Source: Shimazuella soli
GTDB lineage: Bacteria > Bacillota > Bacilli > Thermoactinomycetales > Thermoactinomycetaceae
Direction of reading: 5' to 3'
DNA length: 64,000 nt
Assembly (NCBI RefSeq): GCF_022511585.1
Contig: NZ_JAKWBN010000001.1
Coordinates: 1-64,000 of the forward strand
In this document: one piece after another, positions 1-7,983 of the stretch
Numbering within the stretch: position 1 is the stretch's first letter
Layout: each line of letters opens with the position of its first letter
The notes under the pieces: generated by a model
The model's input: only the letters and a program-made list of their open reading frames with translations
What the model was told of the DNA's origin: nothing
Database searches by the model: none
Position numbers and translations under genes: made by a program

Positions 1-34
1 ATATTTACTATTACAACCACAAACGAATGAAAGT

Positions 35-77
35 AAAACTAAAAGGCATGAGTCCGGTTCAATACCGAACTCATGCC
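35..77 (-). terminator. Hairpin with T-run on the minus strand
   Basis: A 14-bp stem (ggcatgagtccggt pairing with accgaactcatgcc, one G-U pair) is followed on the minus strand by a T-rich tract. It would end a transcript running leftward, although no leftward gene is visible at 78-400. It may instead mark the end of a gene lying left of the window. Confidence 0.5.
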
Positions 78-403
78 CAGCAAGCTGCTTAAATTTCGTG
101 TCTAACTTTTTGGGTTCAGATCATTTTATCTGGTCTGTTTTTTTGTTCTAAGTTCCTATTTTTCTCATAAAGTTGTAAAGGAAACTTGCCGATGTGTTGC
201 CTTCCAAGGCGTAGACAGAGGCTTAGTTGCACTTATGCACCCAAGCTTTGGGTACAAGCACACCAAGTGTACGGGTCGTGCTACTGCGCTAAATCGCAAA
301 GTCACGCATTAAGTCTTTCTTTGCACCTCAGACAAGGGCACAAGTCTCGCTTTGTAAATAAGATAAAATTTATAGTCTCTTATCTGCCGAAAAAGGACAG
401 GAT
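78..403. other. Intergenic region with half of a 29-base repeat
   Basis: No convincing gene is seen here. The reading frame open from 186 has no ribosome binding site and low-complexity basic content. The stretch from about 205 to 355 is richer in G+C than its flanks and ends with a 29-base block (323-351, beginning gcacctcagacaagggcac) that recurs exactly at 56801-56829. This suggests a decayed mobile or repeated element. Confidence 0.5.
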
Positions 404-916
404 GTGACAGGCATGATTATTCTTACTAGTTTGCTGGCTATTGCTGTCATACTTTTGCCAGTCTCTAAATTTATTGTGTTTCATCCACGTCATTATTCTA
501 TTTCTGTTATCACTTATTGGCTATTTGATTTAGGAAAAGGGATATGTGTCACCTATTTAGCTTATTTGATTGGTGGATGGGTAGCTGCATATTTTGCGTC
601 TATACTTGCTGTCATCACTTCTATGTTCTCACCCATATGTAATAGCCTTGCGGTTGCTTCAGGTGCTACGTTGGTTTTAAGTCCGATTTTGATTTTGCTT
701 GGTATTATCGTTTTTGTCGTTAGTCTCCTAGTCACTAGGTATTATTTTCTATCTACTTATCTCGCTGTAGCAGCCGTTATTATTTTGGGCTTAGTATTTG
801 CGGCGCATATCGCTATTTGGGCTACCATAGTTTGCCTTGGGATTGTCATCTGTATGGAGCATAGAAAACATTTTCGGCGATATAGGCACGGAGTGGAAAA
901 ACAGATGAAGTGGTAG
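404..916 (+). CDS. PlsY-like membrane protein, probably catalytically inactive
   Basis: This 170-residue polytopic membrane protein resembles glycerol-3-phosphate acyltransferase PlsY in outline. It has a DLGKG segment near residue 42, a second loop, an LSP segment near residue 93, and a basic C-terminal tail (EHRKHFRRYRHGVEK) like the RHRxNIxRLxxGxE end of PlsY. About five hydrophobic segments are visible. The glycine- and lysine-rich substrate loops of true PlsY (GSxNxGR and GGKGVAT) are missing or eroded. It is therefore more likely a divergent paralogue than the cell's working acyltransferase. The start is GTG at 404, six bases after AAGGA. It stands alone just before the cobalamin riboswitch. 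The family call is by eye. Confidence 0.6.
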   Translation: MTGMIILTSLLAIAVILLPVSKFIVFHPRHYSISVITYWLFDLGKGICVTYLAYLIGGWVAAYFASILAVITSMFSPICNSLAVASGATLVLSPILILLGIIVFVVSLLVTRYYFLSTYLAVAAVIILGLVFAAHIAIWATIVCLGIVICMEHRKHFRRYRHGVEKQMKW

Positions 917-948
917 ATAATTTTAGCAAGTAACTCTTTCTTGTGATC

Positions 949-977
949 TTTTGTTCACACTTTTTAACAGGTATAAT
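949..977 (+). promoter_or_regulatory. Probable promoter of the btu operon
   Basis: A clear -10 box TATAAT lies at 972-977, with a weak -35-like TTTTGT 17 bases upstream. It sits about 25 bases before the riboswitch, as expected for the transcription start of the B12 operon. Confidence 0.5.
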
Positions 978-998
978 GAAGTGAACGATAAGTACAAA

Positions 999-1178
999 AA
1001 TAGGTATTTCAAAAAAGGGAAGCTGGTGTGAATCCAGCACGGTCCCGCCACTGTGATGGATGAGGCGACTAGTGAGAGACCACTGTCATTTATAGGCATT
1101 CATGCTTAACCATTGATAAAAATGGTGATGGGAAGGTACTAGGAGCTGTAGACCCCTGAGTCAGGATACCTGCCTATT
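999..1178 (+). promoter_or_regulatory. Cobalamin (B12) riboswitch
   Basis: The classic core is present: gggaagctggtgtgaatcc, then cacggtcccgccactgt, then the B12-box-like end gagtcaggatacctgcc. The outer P1 stem pairs ataggta near 1000 with tacctgcctat at 1167-1177, followed by a run of Ts. A further hairpin at about 1207-1240 (ggagatgcga with tcgcatgtatcctcc) lies before the btuF ribosome site and could be part of the expression platform. High adenosylcobalamin would shut off the B12 uptake genes downstream. Confidence 0.93.
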
Positions 1179-1268
1179 TTTTTTGTTTCGTTCTCCTTCG
1201 GGATAAAGGAGATGCGACTACTTCGCATGTATCCTCCCAGAAAGTCATATAAGTTTGAGGAGGAAAAG

Positions 1269-2189
1269 ATGAAAAAGTTTGCTTTAGGCCTTGTTTTATT
1301 GCTATTTGTATTTAGTCTCTTAGGTTGTCAATCTGTAAACCTATCGAATGAAGATTCTCCTGTTGATCCTGGTGATGTTCACTATCCATTAACCCTCAAG
1401 GATCAAGCAGGAAACGATGTAACGATTTCAAAAATTCCTGAACGTATTGTCTCCTTGGTTCCCAGCGATACAGAAATTTTATTTGCTATTGGTGCTGGTA
1501 AAAAGGTTGTAGGCGTAACAACGAATGATGATTATCCAAAAGAAGTAAAAAACCTGCCAAAAGTAGGAGATATGACGATAAATGCAGAGAAGGTTGTGGC
1601 ACTAAAGCCCGATATCATTTTTGCATCCGCATTGAATGGAAAAGAGACAATTGATAAATTGAAAAAACTGGGATTGACGGTTTTCGTCTTAGATGCAAAT
1701 TCGATCAAAGGGGTTTATCAATCGATTGATTTAGCAGGACAGATCACCAATCAATTACATCAGTCAGATCAATTAATTGGGAATATGGAAGCTGAGAAAC
1801 TACAAGTATTCCGAGAAGTAGCGAAAGCGAAAAAAGACAGACCTGTAAAAGTATGGCTAGAGTCTGATCCATCCCTATATACTGCTGGAAAAGGCACATT
1901 GTTAAATGAATTAGTTACGATTGCTGGAGGAGATAATGTAGCGAAAAATTTAAATGGCTGGCCTCAAGTGTCGTCAGAACAGGTAGTGACATGGAATCCA
2001 GATGTGATTGTTTCCATGTATGGAGATACTTCAACTATTCGTAACCGGGCAGGATGGAATACCATAAATGCAGTAAAAGAGAAAAAAATTACTGCAATCG
2101 ATCCGGATATCGTTTCCAGACCAGGTCCTAGAATCATTGAAGCGCTGCACCAACTTGCCAAAACGTTCTATCCAGGTCAGGTAAAATAA
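1269..2189 (+). CDS. btuF: Cobalamin ABC transporter, substrate-binding lipoprotein
   Basis: This is a 306-residue extracytoplasmic binding protein of the BtuF/FepB (TroA-like) fold. The N-terminus MKKFALGLVLLLFVFSLLGC is a lipoprotein signal with lipobox LLGC, so the mature protein is anchored to the outer face of the membrane. The core carries the family pattern PERIVSLVPSDTEILFAIGAG, then GDMTINAEKVVALKPDII, and a late WNPDVIV segment. I chose ATG 1269 because it follows GAGGAGG at 1257-1263 and gives an ideal signal peptide; the upstream open frame has no site. The riboswitch upstream and btuCD downstream point to corrinoid uptake rather than iron siderophores. Confidence 0.88.
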   Translation: MKKFALGLVLLLFVFSLLGCQSVNLSNEDSPVDPGDVHYPLTLKDQAGNDVTISKIPERIVSLVPSDTEILFAIGAGKKVVGVTTNDDYPKEVKNLPKVGDMTINAEKVVALKPDIIFASALNGKETIDKLKKLGLTVFVLDANSIKGVYQSIDLAGQITNQLHQSDQLIGNMEAEKLQVFREVAKAKKDRPVKVWLESDPSLYTAGKGTLLNELVTIAGGDNVAKNLNGWPQVSSEQVVTWNPDVIVSMYGDTSTIRNRAGWNTINAVKEKKITAIDPDIVSRPGPRIIEALHQLAKTFYPGQVK

Positions 2190-3200
2190 ATGAAGAGCTT
2201 TCGCAAAATGGGGTGGGGAGGATTTTTTCTCCTCACTCTTTTTCTAACATTGAGTATTGCGTTGTCAGTAGGGAGTTCTTCTATTCCGTTAGTAGCAGTA
2301 TGGAAAACCATTTTTGCTTTTGGAAACAACGATCCTGCTATTAATGCAATTATCTGGAAGATTCGGTTTCCACGGGTGTGTATTGCAGCACTAGTAGGGG
2401 GTTCTTTGGCATTGGCAGGAGTCATTTACCAATCATTATTGCGAAATCCCTTAGCTGATCCCTATATTCTGGGGGTATCCTCTGGATCAGCTGTGGGTGC
2501 TGTTATTGCTATTACAGGAGGTTTTGGTGCCACATTGCTTCAGGAGTGGCAAATCCCAATTTTTTCTTTCATAGGTGCTGTACTCGCTCTAGCTTGTGTT
2601 TTGTTATTATCAGGTTCACATGTCCAAGTTCAATCATTGCTCTTGTCAGGAGTAGTCGTAAATGCTTTCTTTGCTGCTATTCTCACATTTTTGCTTTCCA
2701 TATCCCAAACAGAATTAGCTAGAATACAATTTTGGTTGATGGGCAGTTTCACCCTTCGTGACTGGGATTATGTACTCTTTGTGCTTCCGGTAAGTTGTAT
2801 GGGAAGTATTGTTGTATGGCTTAAGAGCACGGAGTTGAATATTTTTTTACTAGGTACACGACCTGCTACCCATATTGGCGTATCTGTATATCGGACACGT
2901 CTTATTCTTTTGATTATTGCATCTCTGATTACATCTATTGCTGTATCCGTCTCTGGTATGATTGGTTTTGTAGGGTTGATTATTCCCCATTTTGTGAGAA
3001 TTTTAATTCGTACTTCGGATCATCGTTATCTGCTGCCTTACTCATTTTTAGTTGGTGCTATATTTTTGGTCGGAAGTGATGCTTTATCTCGTGTATTATT
3101 TGAACCTCGAGAAATCCCAGTTGGGGTTGTAACAGCTTGTTTGGGAGCGCCAATTTTTGCAATCCTGTTGAAAAAAACTACAGCTTCCACATTAAGGTGA
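2190..3200 (+). CDS. btuC: Cobalamin ABC transporter, permease
   Basis: This 336-residue permease of the FecCD/BtuC family has about ten hydrophobic segments. Family hallmarks include the stretch LAGVIYQSLLRNPLADPYILG, the GSAVGAV loop, and the coupling region GMIGFVGLIIPHFVR near the C-terminus. Its start codon directly follows the btuF stop, so the genes are translationally coupled. It forms the membrane channel with BtuD and receives corrinoid from BtuF. Confidence 0.9.
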   Translation: MKSFRKMGWGGFFLLTLFLTLSIALSVGSSSIPLVAVWKTIFAFGNNDPAINAIIWKIRFPRVCIAALVGGSLALAGVIYQSLLRNPLADPYILGVSSGSAVGAVIAITGGFGATLLQEWQIPIFSFIGAVLALACVLLLSGSHVQVQSLLLSGVVVNAFFAAILTFLLSISQTELARIQFWLMGSFTLRDWDYVLFVLPVSCMGSIVVWLKSTELNIFLLGTRPATHIGVSVYRTRLILLIIASLITSIAVSVSGMIGFVGLIIPHFVRILIRTSDHRYLLPYSFLVGAIFLVGSDALSRVLFEPREIPVGVVTACLGAPIFAILLKKTTASTLR

Positions 3201-3205
3201 TCATA

Positions 3206-3991
3206 ATGATTATTCATGCAAAAGAGATATCGAAGATTTTTGGATCGCAAATAGTTTTAGATAGTATTGATATACTGGTAGAGTCAAATGAATGGGTTAG
3301 TATTTTGGGGCCAAATGGCAGTGGGAAAAGTACATTATTATCTTGCCTAGCAGGGAGTAGTAAAATTGACTCTGGTAAGATTGAAATAAAAGGGAAAGAT
3401 ATTTATCAATATGCAGGAAAAGATAAAGCAAAAATCATCGCTTTTTTAACGCAGGAAGCACTGCCGGATATGCCGAATACGGTGGAAGAGATTGTTCAAA
3501 TGGGTCGTTATCCGCATCAAACATCTCGTTTACCGTGGTTACAAAAACAGGATATGCAAGTAGTAGAAGAGGCGATGGTATTCACGGAAACTATTTCTTT
3601 GCGTCACCGTCAGATGAGTCAGTTAAGTGGAGGAGAACGGCAAAGAGTTTCCATGGCATTAGCGTTAGCACAACAGCCTGAAATTTTACTGCTTGATGAA
3701 CCAACGACTTATTTAGATGTGTATTATCAACTTGCATTTTTTGACCTTCTGAAGAAGTGGCAAAAAAGGAACAAAACCACCATTATTTCTGTTTTACATG
3801 ATTTGAATTTAGCTAGTCTATATAGTGATCGTTGTTTATTACTACGAGACGGTAAATTAATCGATGCAGGAGAGGTAACAGAGATTCTTACTTTAGACAA
3901 TGTAAAACAAACTTATGGCATTGAGCCAATTATCTTAAAACATCCATTAAAGAAAGTACCACAAATTTTACTGAAAGGAGAGTCTGAATGA
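3206..3991 (+). CDS. btuD: Cobalamin ABC transporter, ATP-binding protein
   Basis: This is a 261-residue ABC ATPase. Walker A GPNGSGKST lies at residues 35-43, the Q-loop at FLTQE, the signature at LSGGERQR, Walker B at ILLLDEPT, and the switch histidine in SVLHD. The start ATG 3206 lies four bases after AAGGTGAT; the longer open frame would overlap btuC by about 60 bases. It powers uptake through BtuC. It belongs to the FepC/BtuD branch typical of siderophore and B12 importers. Confidence 0.88.
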   Translation: MIIHAKEISKIFGSQIVLDSIDILVESNEWVSILGPNGSGKSTLLSCLAGSSKIDSGKIEIKGKDIYQYAGKDKAKIIAFLTQEALPDMPNTVEEIVQMGRYPHQTSRLPWLQKQDMQVVEEAMVFTETISLRHRQMSQLSGGERQRVSMALALAQQPEILLLDEPTTYLDVYYQLAFFDLLKKWQKRNKTTIISVLHDLNLASLYSDRCLLLRDGKLIDAGEVTEILTLDNVKQTYGIEPIILKHPLKKVPQILLKGESE

Positions 3992-4542
3992 AAATTTATA
4001 CCCGTACAGGTGATCAAGGAGAAACAGGGTTAATAGGGGAAAGAAGACGCAAAGATAATTTACGAGTGGAAGCATATGGTACGGTCGATGAGTTAAATGC
4101 GTTCATTGGGGAAGCTATTGTGAGGTTACAAGAAGACATTTATACGGATATGAGAAAAAATTTGACGATTATACAACATCAGTTATTTGATGCTGGAGGA
4201 GATTTAGCGCAAGTTGGGAAAAATCGAACTTATCTTGTAAAGGCTAAAATGGTAGATGACTTAGAATACTTAATCGACCAGTATGACAAAGAGTGTTCTG
4301 AGCTTGCCAACTTTATTGTACCTGGGGGAACAGCTCAGTCAACTGCTTTTCATCTTTGTAGAGTTGTTGCAAGAAGAGCAGAAAGAAGAGTAGTTACGCT
4401 ATGTTCAACGGAAGAAACAAATGAAGAAATTCGTCGTTATCTCAACCGTTTATCGGATTTTTTCTTTGTTTTGGCTAGAGTCGCAAATGTAAGAGCAGGA
4501 CAAACCGATATTCCATATAAAAGGAACCAAGAGCTCAGATAG
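3988..4542 (+). CDS. Cob(I)alamin adenosyltransferase, PduO type
   Basis: This 184-residue protein transfers the adenosyl group of ATP to cob(I)alamin, giving coenzyme B12. It has the N-terminal signature TRTGDQGETGL, then RVEAYGTVDELNAFIG, and the central RRAERR segment that binds ATP and the corrinoid in this trimeric family. It overlaps the btuD stop in ATGA, so import and adenosylation are coupled under the same riboswitch. Confidence 0.92.
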   Translation: MKIYTRTGDQGETGLIGERRRKDNLRVEAYGTVDELNAFIGEAIVRLQEDIYTDMRKNLTIIQHQLFDAGGDLAQVGKNRTYLVKAKMVDDLEYLIDQYDKECSELANFIVPGGTAQSTAFHLCRVVARRAERRVVTLCSTEETNEEIRRYLNRLSDFFFVLARVANVRAGQTDIPYKRNQELR

Positions 4543-4558
4543 TGGGAGAAGATGAAGA

Positions 4559-4912
4559 ATGTTAACTTTTTTTCAATATCCAAAATGCGGTACATGCCGA
4601 AAGGCAAAAAAGTTTTTGAATGATCAAGGGATTTCTTATGAAGAACGACATATCGTAGAAAAGCCTCCAACAGTAGAAGAATTAAGGGAATTCATCACTA
4701 TTAGCGACTTACCTATCCAGAAATTTTTTAACACAAGCGGGCAAGTGTATCGTAAATTAGACTTATCAAAACGTTTGCCGAATATGACAGATGAAGAGAA
4801 ATTGGAGCTGTTAGCTTCGGATGGAATGTTGGTGAAGCGGCCTATTTTAACAGATGGAAAGTCGGTGACTGTCGGATTTAAGGAAGAAGAATGGAAAGAA
4901 AAGTGGACATAA
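4559..4912 (+). CDS. yusI: ArsC/Spx-fold thioredoxin-like protein, YusI-like
   Basis: This is a 117-residue protein of the ArsC/Spx/MgsR family. It starts YPKCGTCRKAKKFL with a CxxC pair (CGTC), then KKFFNTSG-type and LLASDGMLVKRPI motifs, and ends GFKEEEW. The C-terminal DNA-contact features of Spx are not seen, so it is closer to B. subtilis YusI, whose substrate is unknown. It is the last gene of the btu transcript and is followed at once by a strong terminator. Its presence near gcvH and the yusG-like gene recalls the B. subtilis yus region. Confidence 0.8.
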   Translation: MLTFFQYPKCGTCRKAKKFLNDQGISYEERHIVEKPPTVEELREFITISDLPIQKFFNTSGQVYRKLDLSKRLPNMTDEEKLELLASDGMLVKRPILTDGKSVTVGFKEEEWKEKWT

Positions 4913-4940
4913 AAAAAGCTACGATATCGTAGCTTTTTTT
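4911..4940. terminator. Bidirectional terminator
   Basis: A perfect palindrome aaaaaagctacg/cgtagctttttt with T-runs on both strands. It closes the btu operon on the plus strand and the convergent surface-protein gene on the minus strand. Confidence 0.9.
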
Positions 4941-4949
4941 ATGTATGAA

Positions 4950-5822
4950 CTAGTTTGTTTCACGACGACGATAAGCAAGAAGTGCTGTACCAGCTAAAGC
5001 AATTGCTGCACCAGTAGCTACAGAGTTAGCGAAGTCGTTAGCGGTTTTTGGTAGTTTACCACCATTTTTTGCACCAGCATTTTTTGCACCAGCATTAGCA
5101 CCAGCATTTGTACCAGCATTTGTACCAGCATTTGTACCAGCGTTTGTACCAGCATTAGCACTACCATTACCAGCATCAGAACCGCCATTAACAGTACCAG
5201 CATTACCAGCATTACCAGCGTTACCAGCATTACCAGCGTTACCAGCATTACCAGCATTACCAGCGTTACCAGCATTACCAGCATTAGCACCGCCATTGTC
5301 AGTACCGCCGTTGTTGTGACCGCCATTGTTAGCGCCACCGTTGTTGTCACCTTTGCATGGTTCGTTGATTTTCACGCGAACGATCACTGGGATTTTGGAT
5401 TGATGTTTACCGATAACTAGGTAAACTTTCAATGCATAGTTACCAGCAGGTCCGTTTGGATTAGCAGTAGGATCATAAACGATTTCGTAGAAGTCACCAT
5501 TTTGCTTGGTGTTAACTTCACCAGTACCTACAACTTTACCTTTTAATGCATCTTTGTGTAGATCAAAGTATACGTCATATTTAAGAGAAACTTTTAATTT
5601 GCTTACGTCAACGATATGGTTTAGTTCTTTGGTACGAAGTTTAACATAAATTTTGTCACATTCTCCGCCCACTTTTACAAGATTTAATACATTTGCTTCA
5701 CCTAAAACTTTTAGTTCAACATCCTGTTTCACCACGGTTGCATTAGTTACGGATGGAAGAACAGCAAAAGCAGATGCAGCTACAAGAGCTAGTGCAGAAT
5801 AACGCTTAACAGATTTTAACAT
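4950..5822 (-). CDS. Repeat-rich secreted surface protein with LPKTA sorting signal
   Basis: This 290-residue protein starts with a Sec signal peptide (positive MLKSVKRY, hydrophobic core, cleavage near TNA-TVV). A folded domain of about 130 residues contains two cysteines (in GGECDK and NEPCKG) that may form a disulphide. A low-complexity stalk of GG/NN repeats follows, with about nine NAG triplets and then NAGT tetrads. The end is LPKTA, a hydrophobic segment and RRRE, a cell-wall sorting signal with A instead of G. A sortase recognising LPxTA (class D type) would attach it to peptidoglycan. AGGAGGT precedes the ATG. The globular domain is not recognised. Confidence 0.85.
   Translation of the reverse strand: MLKSVKRYSALALVAASAFAVLPSVTNATVVKQDVELKVLGEANVLNLVKVGGECDKIYVKLRTKELNHIVDVSKLKVSLKYDVYFDLHKDALKGKVVGTGEVNTKQNGDFYEIVYDPTANPNGPAGNYALKVYLVIGKHQSKIPVIVRVKINEPCKGDNNGGANNGGHNNGGTDNGGANAGNAGNAGNAGNAGNAGNAGNAGNAGNAGTVNGGSDAGNGSANAGTNAGTNAGTNAGTNAGANAGAKNAGAKNGGKLPKTANDFANSVATGAAIALAGTALLAYRRRETN
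5099..5290. repeat. Tandem repeats encoding the NAGT and NAG stalk
   Basis: Nine-base units accagc(a/g)tt repeat about nine to ten times at about 5197-5285, and twelve-base units accagcatttgt about five times at 5099-5158. Variant units (cat versus gtt) alternate in a pattern suggesting repeated block duplications. Copy number is likely to vary between strains. Confidence 0.85.
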
Positions 5823-6142
5823 TTAAATCTTACCTCCTTGTTATGCTTATATATATTTTTTATTTACTCGAGTATCTCCTTCTCCATGTGCAAAAAAATT
5901 TGCCATTTTTGCTTAACATTAACAATTTAGACATAAAATCAAGCCAAATTGATATTTTAGTAATCGAAATATGCGTATTTCCAATAAGATTATGAATACT
6001 TTTTTTCGATTGTAGTATATTGGGTGGTAAAGTTATGGTGAAAAAGACACTCGAATAGTCTAACAAATAAAATATTATTTGGGAATATAGTTTTTGCTTT
6101 TGTCAAATATGGAAAATGTAAGGCAATGTTTATTTGAAATCG
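5823..6142. other. Intergenic region upstream of the surface-protein gene
   Basis: AT-rich and without a credible gene. It contains the AGGAGGT ribosome site of the surface-protein gene near 5830 and presumably that gene's promoter. No further structure is seen. Confidence 0.5.
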
Positions 6143-6176
6143 AAATAAAAACAACCAGCTGTTTGCTGGCTGTTTG
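6143..6176 (-). terminator. Terminator of the AIM24 gene
   Basis: Stem aacaaccagc/gctggctgtt with loop tgttt, followed on the minus strand by a T-rich run. It lies just past the stop of the AIM24-family gene. Confidence 0.85.
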
Positions 6177-6186
6177 GGGATGTTCC

Positions 6187-6954
6187 TTATGGCCTTTGAG
6201 GGACAACTGGTGGATGATAGATCGAGTAGGTAGGTGCTACCCAAACAGTTCCAGTACCAGTAAATGTTTGCAAGTAGCCCTCTCCACTTGTCATAGATCC
6301 AACGATCGATTTTGCTGAACGCTCTACTGTAAAGCTGATGTTTCCGTTACGAAGGATAGCAAAATTACCATCCACTTGGAGACGTTCGTTATTCAGTTGC
6401 AGTTTCATGATTTCATGAGCAGGAACAGGGCTTAAGAGGACAACTAGACCGTAACCTTTTAAACTTGTTTGAAACAGCCCTTCTCCACCTTTTAGCGCTG
6501 CAGAAATCGATTTTTGTGCTGCCACTCCTACAGTTACAGAGCTTTCACAAGCTACAAACATACCTTTGTCGACAATGATTTCTTCGTTATTCAATTGATA
6601 TAGAAGAAAGTGATCAAAACTTGGCTCCAAGTATACTTCACCAGAACCAGTATAGCTTGGTTTAAAAGTGGATTCTTGGGTGAGTACAGAACTAGCGAGA
6701 TTTTTCAATAAGCCAGCTGCACCTTTTCCACCGCCAATGGAGTTATCTGCGGTAATATGCCCTTTTGCAAAGGATAGTGCGCCAGCTTCGGTAATCACGC
6801 TACCGTTTTGAAGGGTAACGCGTACTTGATGAAGACGTGCTCCTGCTTTTTGGGCATTGTACAAGCTAGCAACTTGTAGAGGTTTGTAGCGTAAGATATC
6901 AAATCGAGCTGCTGCACCTTGGACAGACTCTACAACATCAAACATTTCTGACAT
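6187..6954 (-). CDS. AIM24 family protein
   Basis: This 255-residue protein of the AIM24 (TIGR00266-like) family is mostly beta strands. It has repeated glycine-rich turns such as EAGALSFAKG, GSGEVYLEPS, GGEGLFQTSLKGYG and GEGYLQTFTGTGTVWVAPT, which match the repeated half-domains of the family. The function is unknown; family members are soluble and have been linked to mitochondria in yeast. I chose ATG 6954 because it follows GAGGAGG; the longer frame would run through the ribosome site. It is monocistronic with its own terminator. Confidence 0.85.
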   Translation of the reverse strand: MSEMFDVVESVQGAAARFDILRYKPLQVASLYNAQKAGARLHQVRVTLQNGSVITEAGALSFAKGHITADNSIGGGKGAAGLLKNLASSVLTQESTFKPSYTGSGEVYLEPSFDHFLLYQLNNEEIIVDKGMFVACESSVTVGVAAQKSISAALKGGEGLFQTSLKGYGLVVLLSPVPAHEIMKLQLNNERLQVDGNFAILRNGNISFTVERSAKSIVGSMTSGEGYLQTFTGTGTVWVAPTYSIYHPPVVPQRP

Positions 6955-7039
6955 ATACAGTTGTTCCTCCTCGAATAAAAAAAATAAATTTCTTCTTCTA
7001 TGATACATGAAAATACGACATAAAGAACGAAAAATTTTA

Positions 7040-7171
7040 CTAGTTTTGAGGGTTTTTCCTGTTAAGAAATGCTTTTGATAAAGCAGGCCCTTTTTTGAAT
7101 TTAAAGAACGCTCTCATAGATTTTGCTTTCTTTCTTGCAGCGATGTTTAATAGCTCAGCTTGAGTGATCAA
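7040..7171 (-). CDS. Putative 43-residue basic small protein
   Basis: A TTG-start reading frame of 43 codons runs on the minus strand between the AIM24 gene and the peroxiredoxin gene. It begins MITQAELLNIAARKKAKSM and ends FLNRKNPQN, rich in Lys, Arg and Ala and able to form an amphipathic helix. AAAGGA lies about eight bases before the TTG. The function is unknown. It is supported only by its reading frame, its ribosome site and the otherwise empty region. Confidence 0.4.
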   Translation of the reverse strand: MITQAELLNIAARKKAKSMRAFFKFKKGPALSKAFLNRKNPQN

Positions 7172-7271
7172 CTTCACATTCCTTTCATTTTAGTGAATTT
7201 TTCTCGAATTTAAACCAAATAATCCTACTACCTGAGAATATTTTTCAAATTATAGTAAGTTTTATTTAGGA

Positions 7272-7300
7272 TTGACTATCAATAAAAAAATATGTTATCT
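7272..7300 (+). promoter_or_regulatory. Promoter of ykuU-ykuV-gcvH-yusG
   Basis: A -35 box TTGACT at 7272-7277 and a -10 box TTATCT at 7295-7300 are 17 bases apart. An inverted repeat, attga-cta-tcaat at 7271-7283, overlaps the -35 box and could be an operator. Its regulator is not identified. Confidence 0.6.
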
Positions 7301-7374
7301 TATTTTTGGATTCCCAAAGACCAATATGGATATATTAGGAAAAATAGCTTTTATTTTTTAGGAGGAATTAAGCA

Positions 7375-7914
7375 ATGGCATCACGTTTAGTAGGATTACC
7401 AGCACCAGCTTTTGAATTAGAAAGTACCAAAAATCTAGAAACTTTGGATGAAAAAGTTTCCCTTGCAGATTATGAAGGTAGATGGTTGGTTTTATTTTTC
7501 TATCCACTAGACTTTACATTTGTATGTCCTACAGAGATTACTGCTTTGAGTGATCGATATGAAGAATTTACAGATTTGGATTGCGATATTCTTGGAGTAA
7601 GTACAGATAGCAAATTCTCACACCGTGCATGGATACATACATCTCGCGATGATAACGGTCTAGGTGACATCAAATATCCACTTGGAGCCGATACAACTCA
7701 TAAAGTTAGCAGAGACTATGGAGTTCTTTTAGAAGATGAAGGAATTGCCCTCCGTGGACTCTTCATCATTGATCCAGAAGGTATTGTTCGTTACCAAGTT
7801 GTAACAGATAACAATATTGGGCGTAGTGTAGATGAGACATTACGTGTGCTCGAAGCATTACAAACAGGTGGGCTTTGTGGAGCTGACTGGAAACCTGGGC
7901 AAGATAACCTATAA
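7375..7914 (+). CDS. ykuU: 2-Cys peroxiredoxin, YkuU-like
   Basis: This 179-residue AhpC/Prx1-class peroxidase reduces hydrogen peroxide and organic peroxides. The peroxidatic Cys51 lies in FTFVCPTEI and the resolving Cys168 in GGLCGADW, giving a typical 2-Cys mechanism. The start ATG follows AGGAGGAATTAAGC. The next gene encodes a thioredoxin-like reductant, as in B. subtilis ykuU-ykuV, so the pair probably works as peroxidase and reductant in the cytosol. Confidence 0.93.
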   Translation: MASRLVGLPAPAFELESTKNLETLDEKVSLADYEGRWLVLFFYPLDFTFVCPTEITALSDRYEEFTDLDCDILGVSTDSKFSHRAWIHTSRDDNGLGDIKYPLGADTTHKVSRDYGVLLEDEGIALRGLFIIDPEGIVRYQVVTDNNIGRSVDETLRVLEALQTGGLCGADWKPGQDNL

Positions 7915-7983
7915 GTTAGACTTTTGCGGCTCCTGTTGCAGGGGTCGCTAAGTCTTTATTTTAAACAAAGGAGGAAGCCGATT

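Noticed and set aside
186-407. Open frame of 73 codons near the left edge
   Set aside because: No ribosome site, Cys/Arg/His-rich random-looking content, and it overlaps the repeated 29-base block and the start of the PlsY-like gene.
5099-5290. Tandem repeats resembling a CRISPR array
   Set aside because: Units are 9 and 12 bases without spacers and encode the protein stalk.
5018-5350. Long Leu/Val/Met-rich frame inside the surface-protein gene
   Set aside because: It is a shifted-frame reading of the NAG repeat DNA; the real gene has signal peptide, sorting signal and ribosome site in the other frame.
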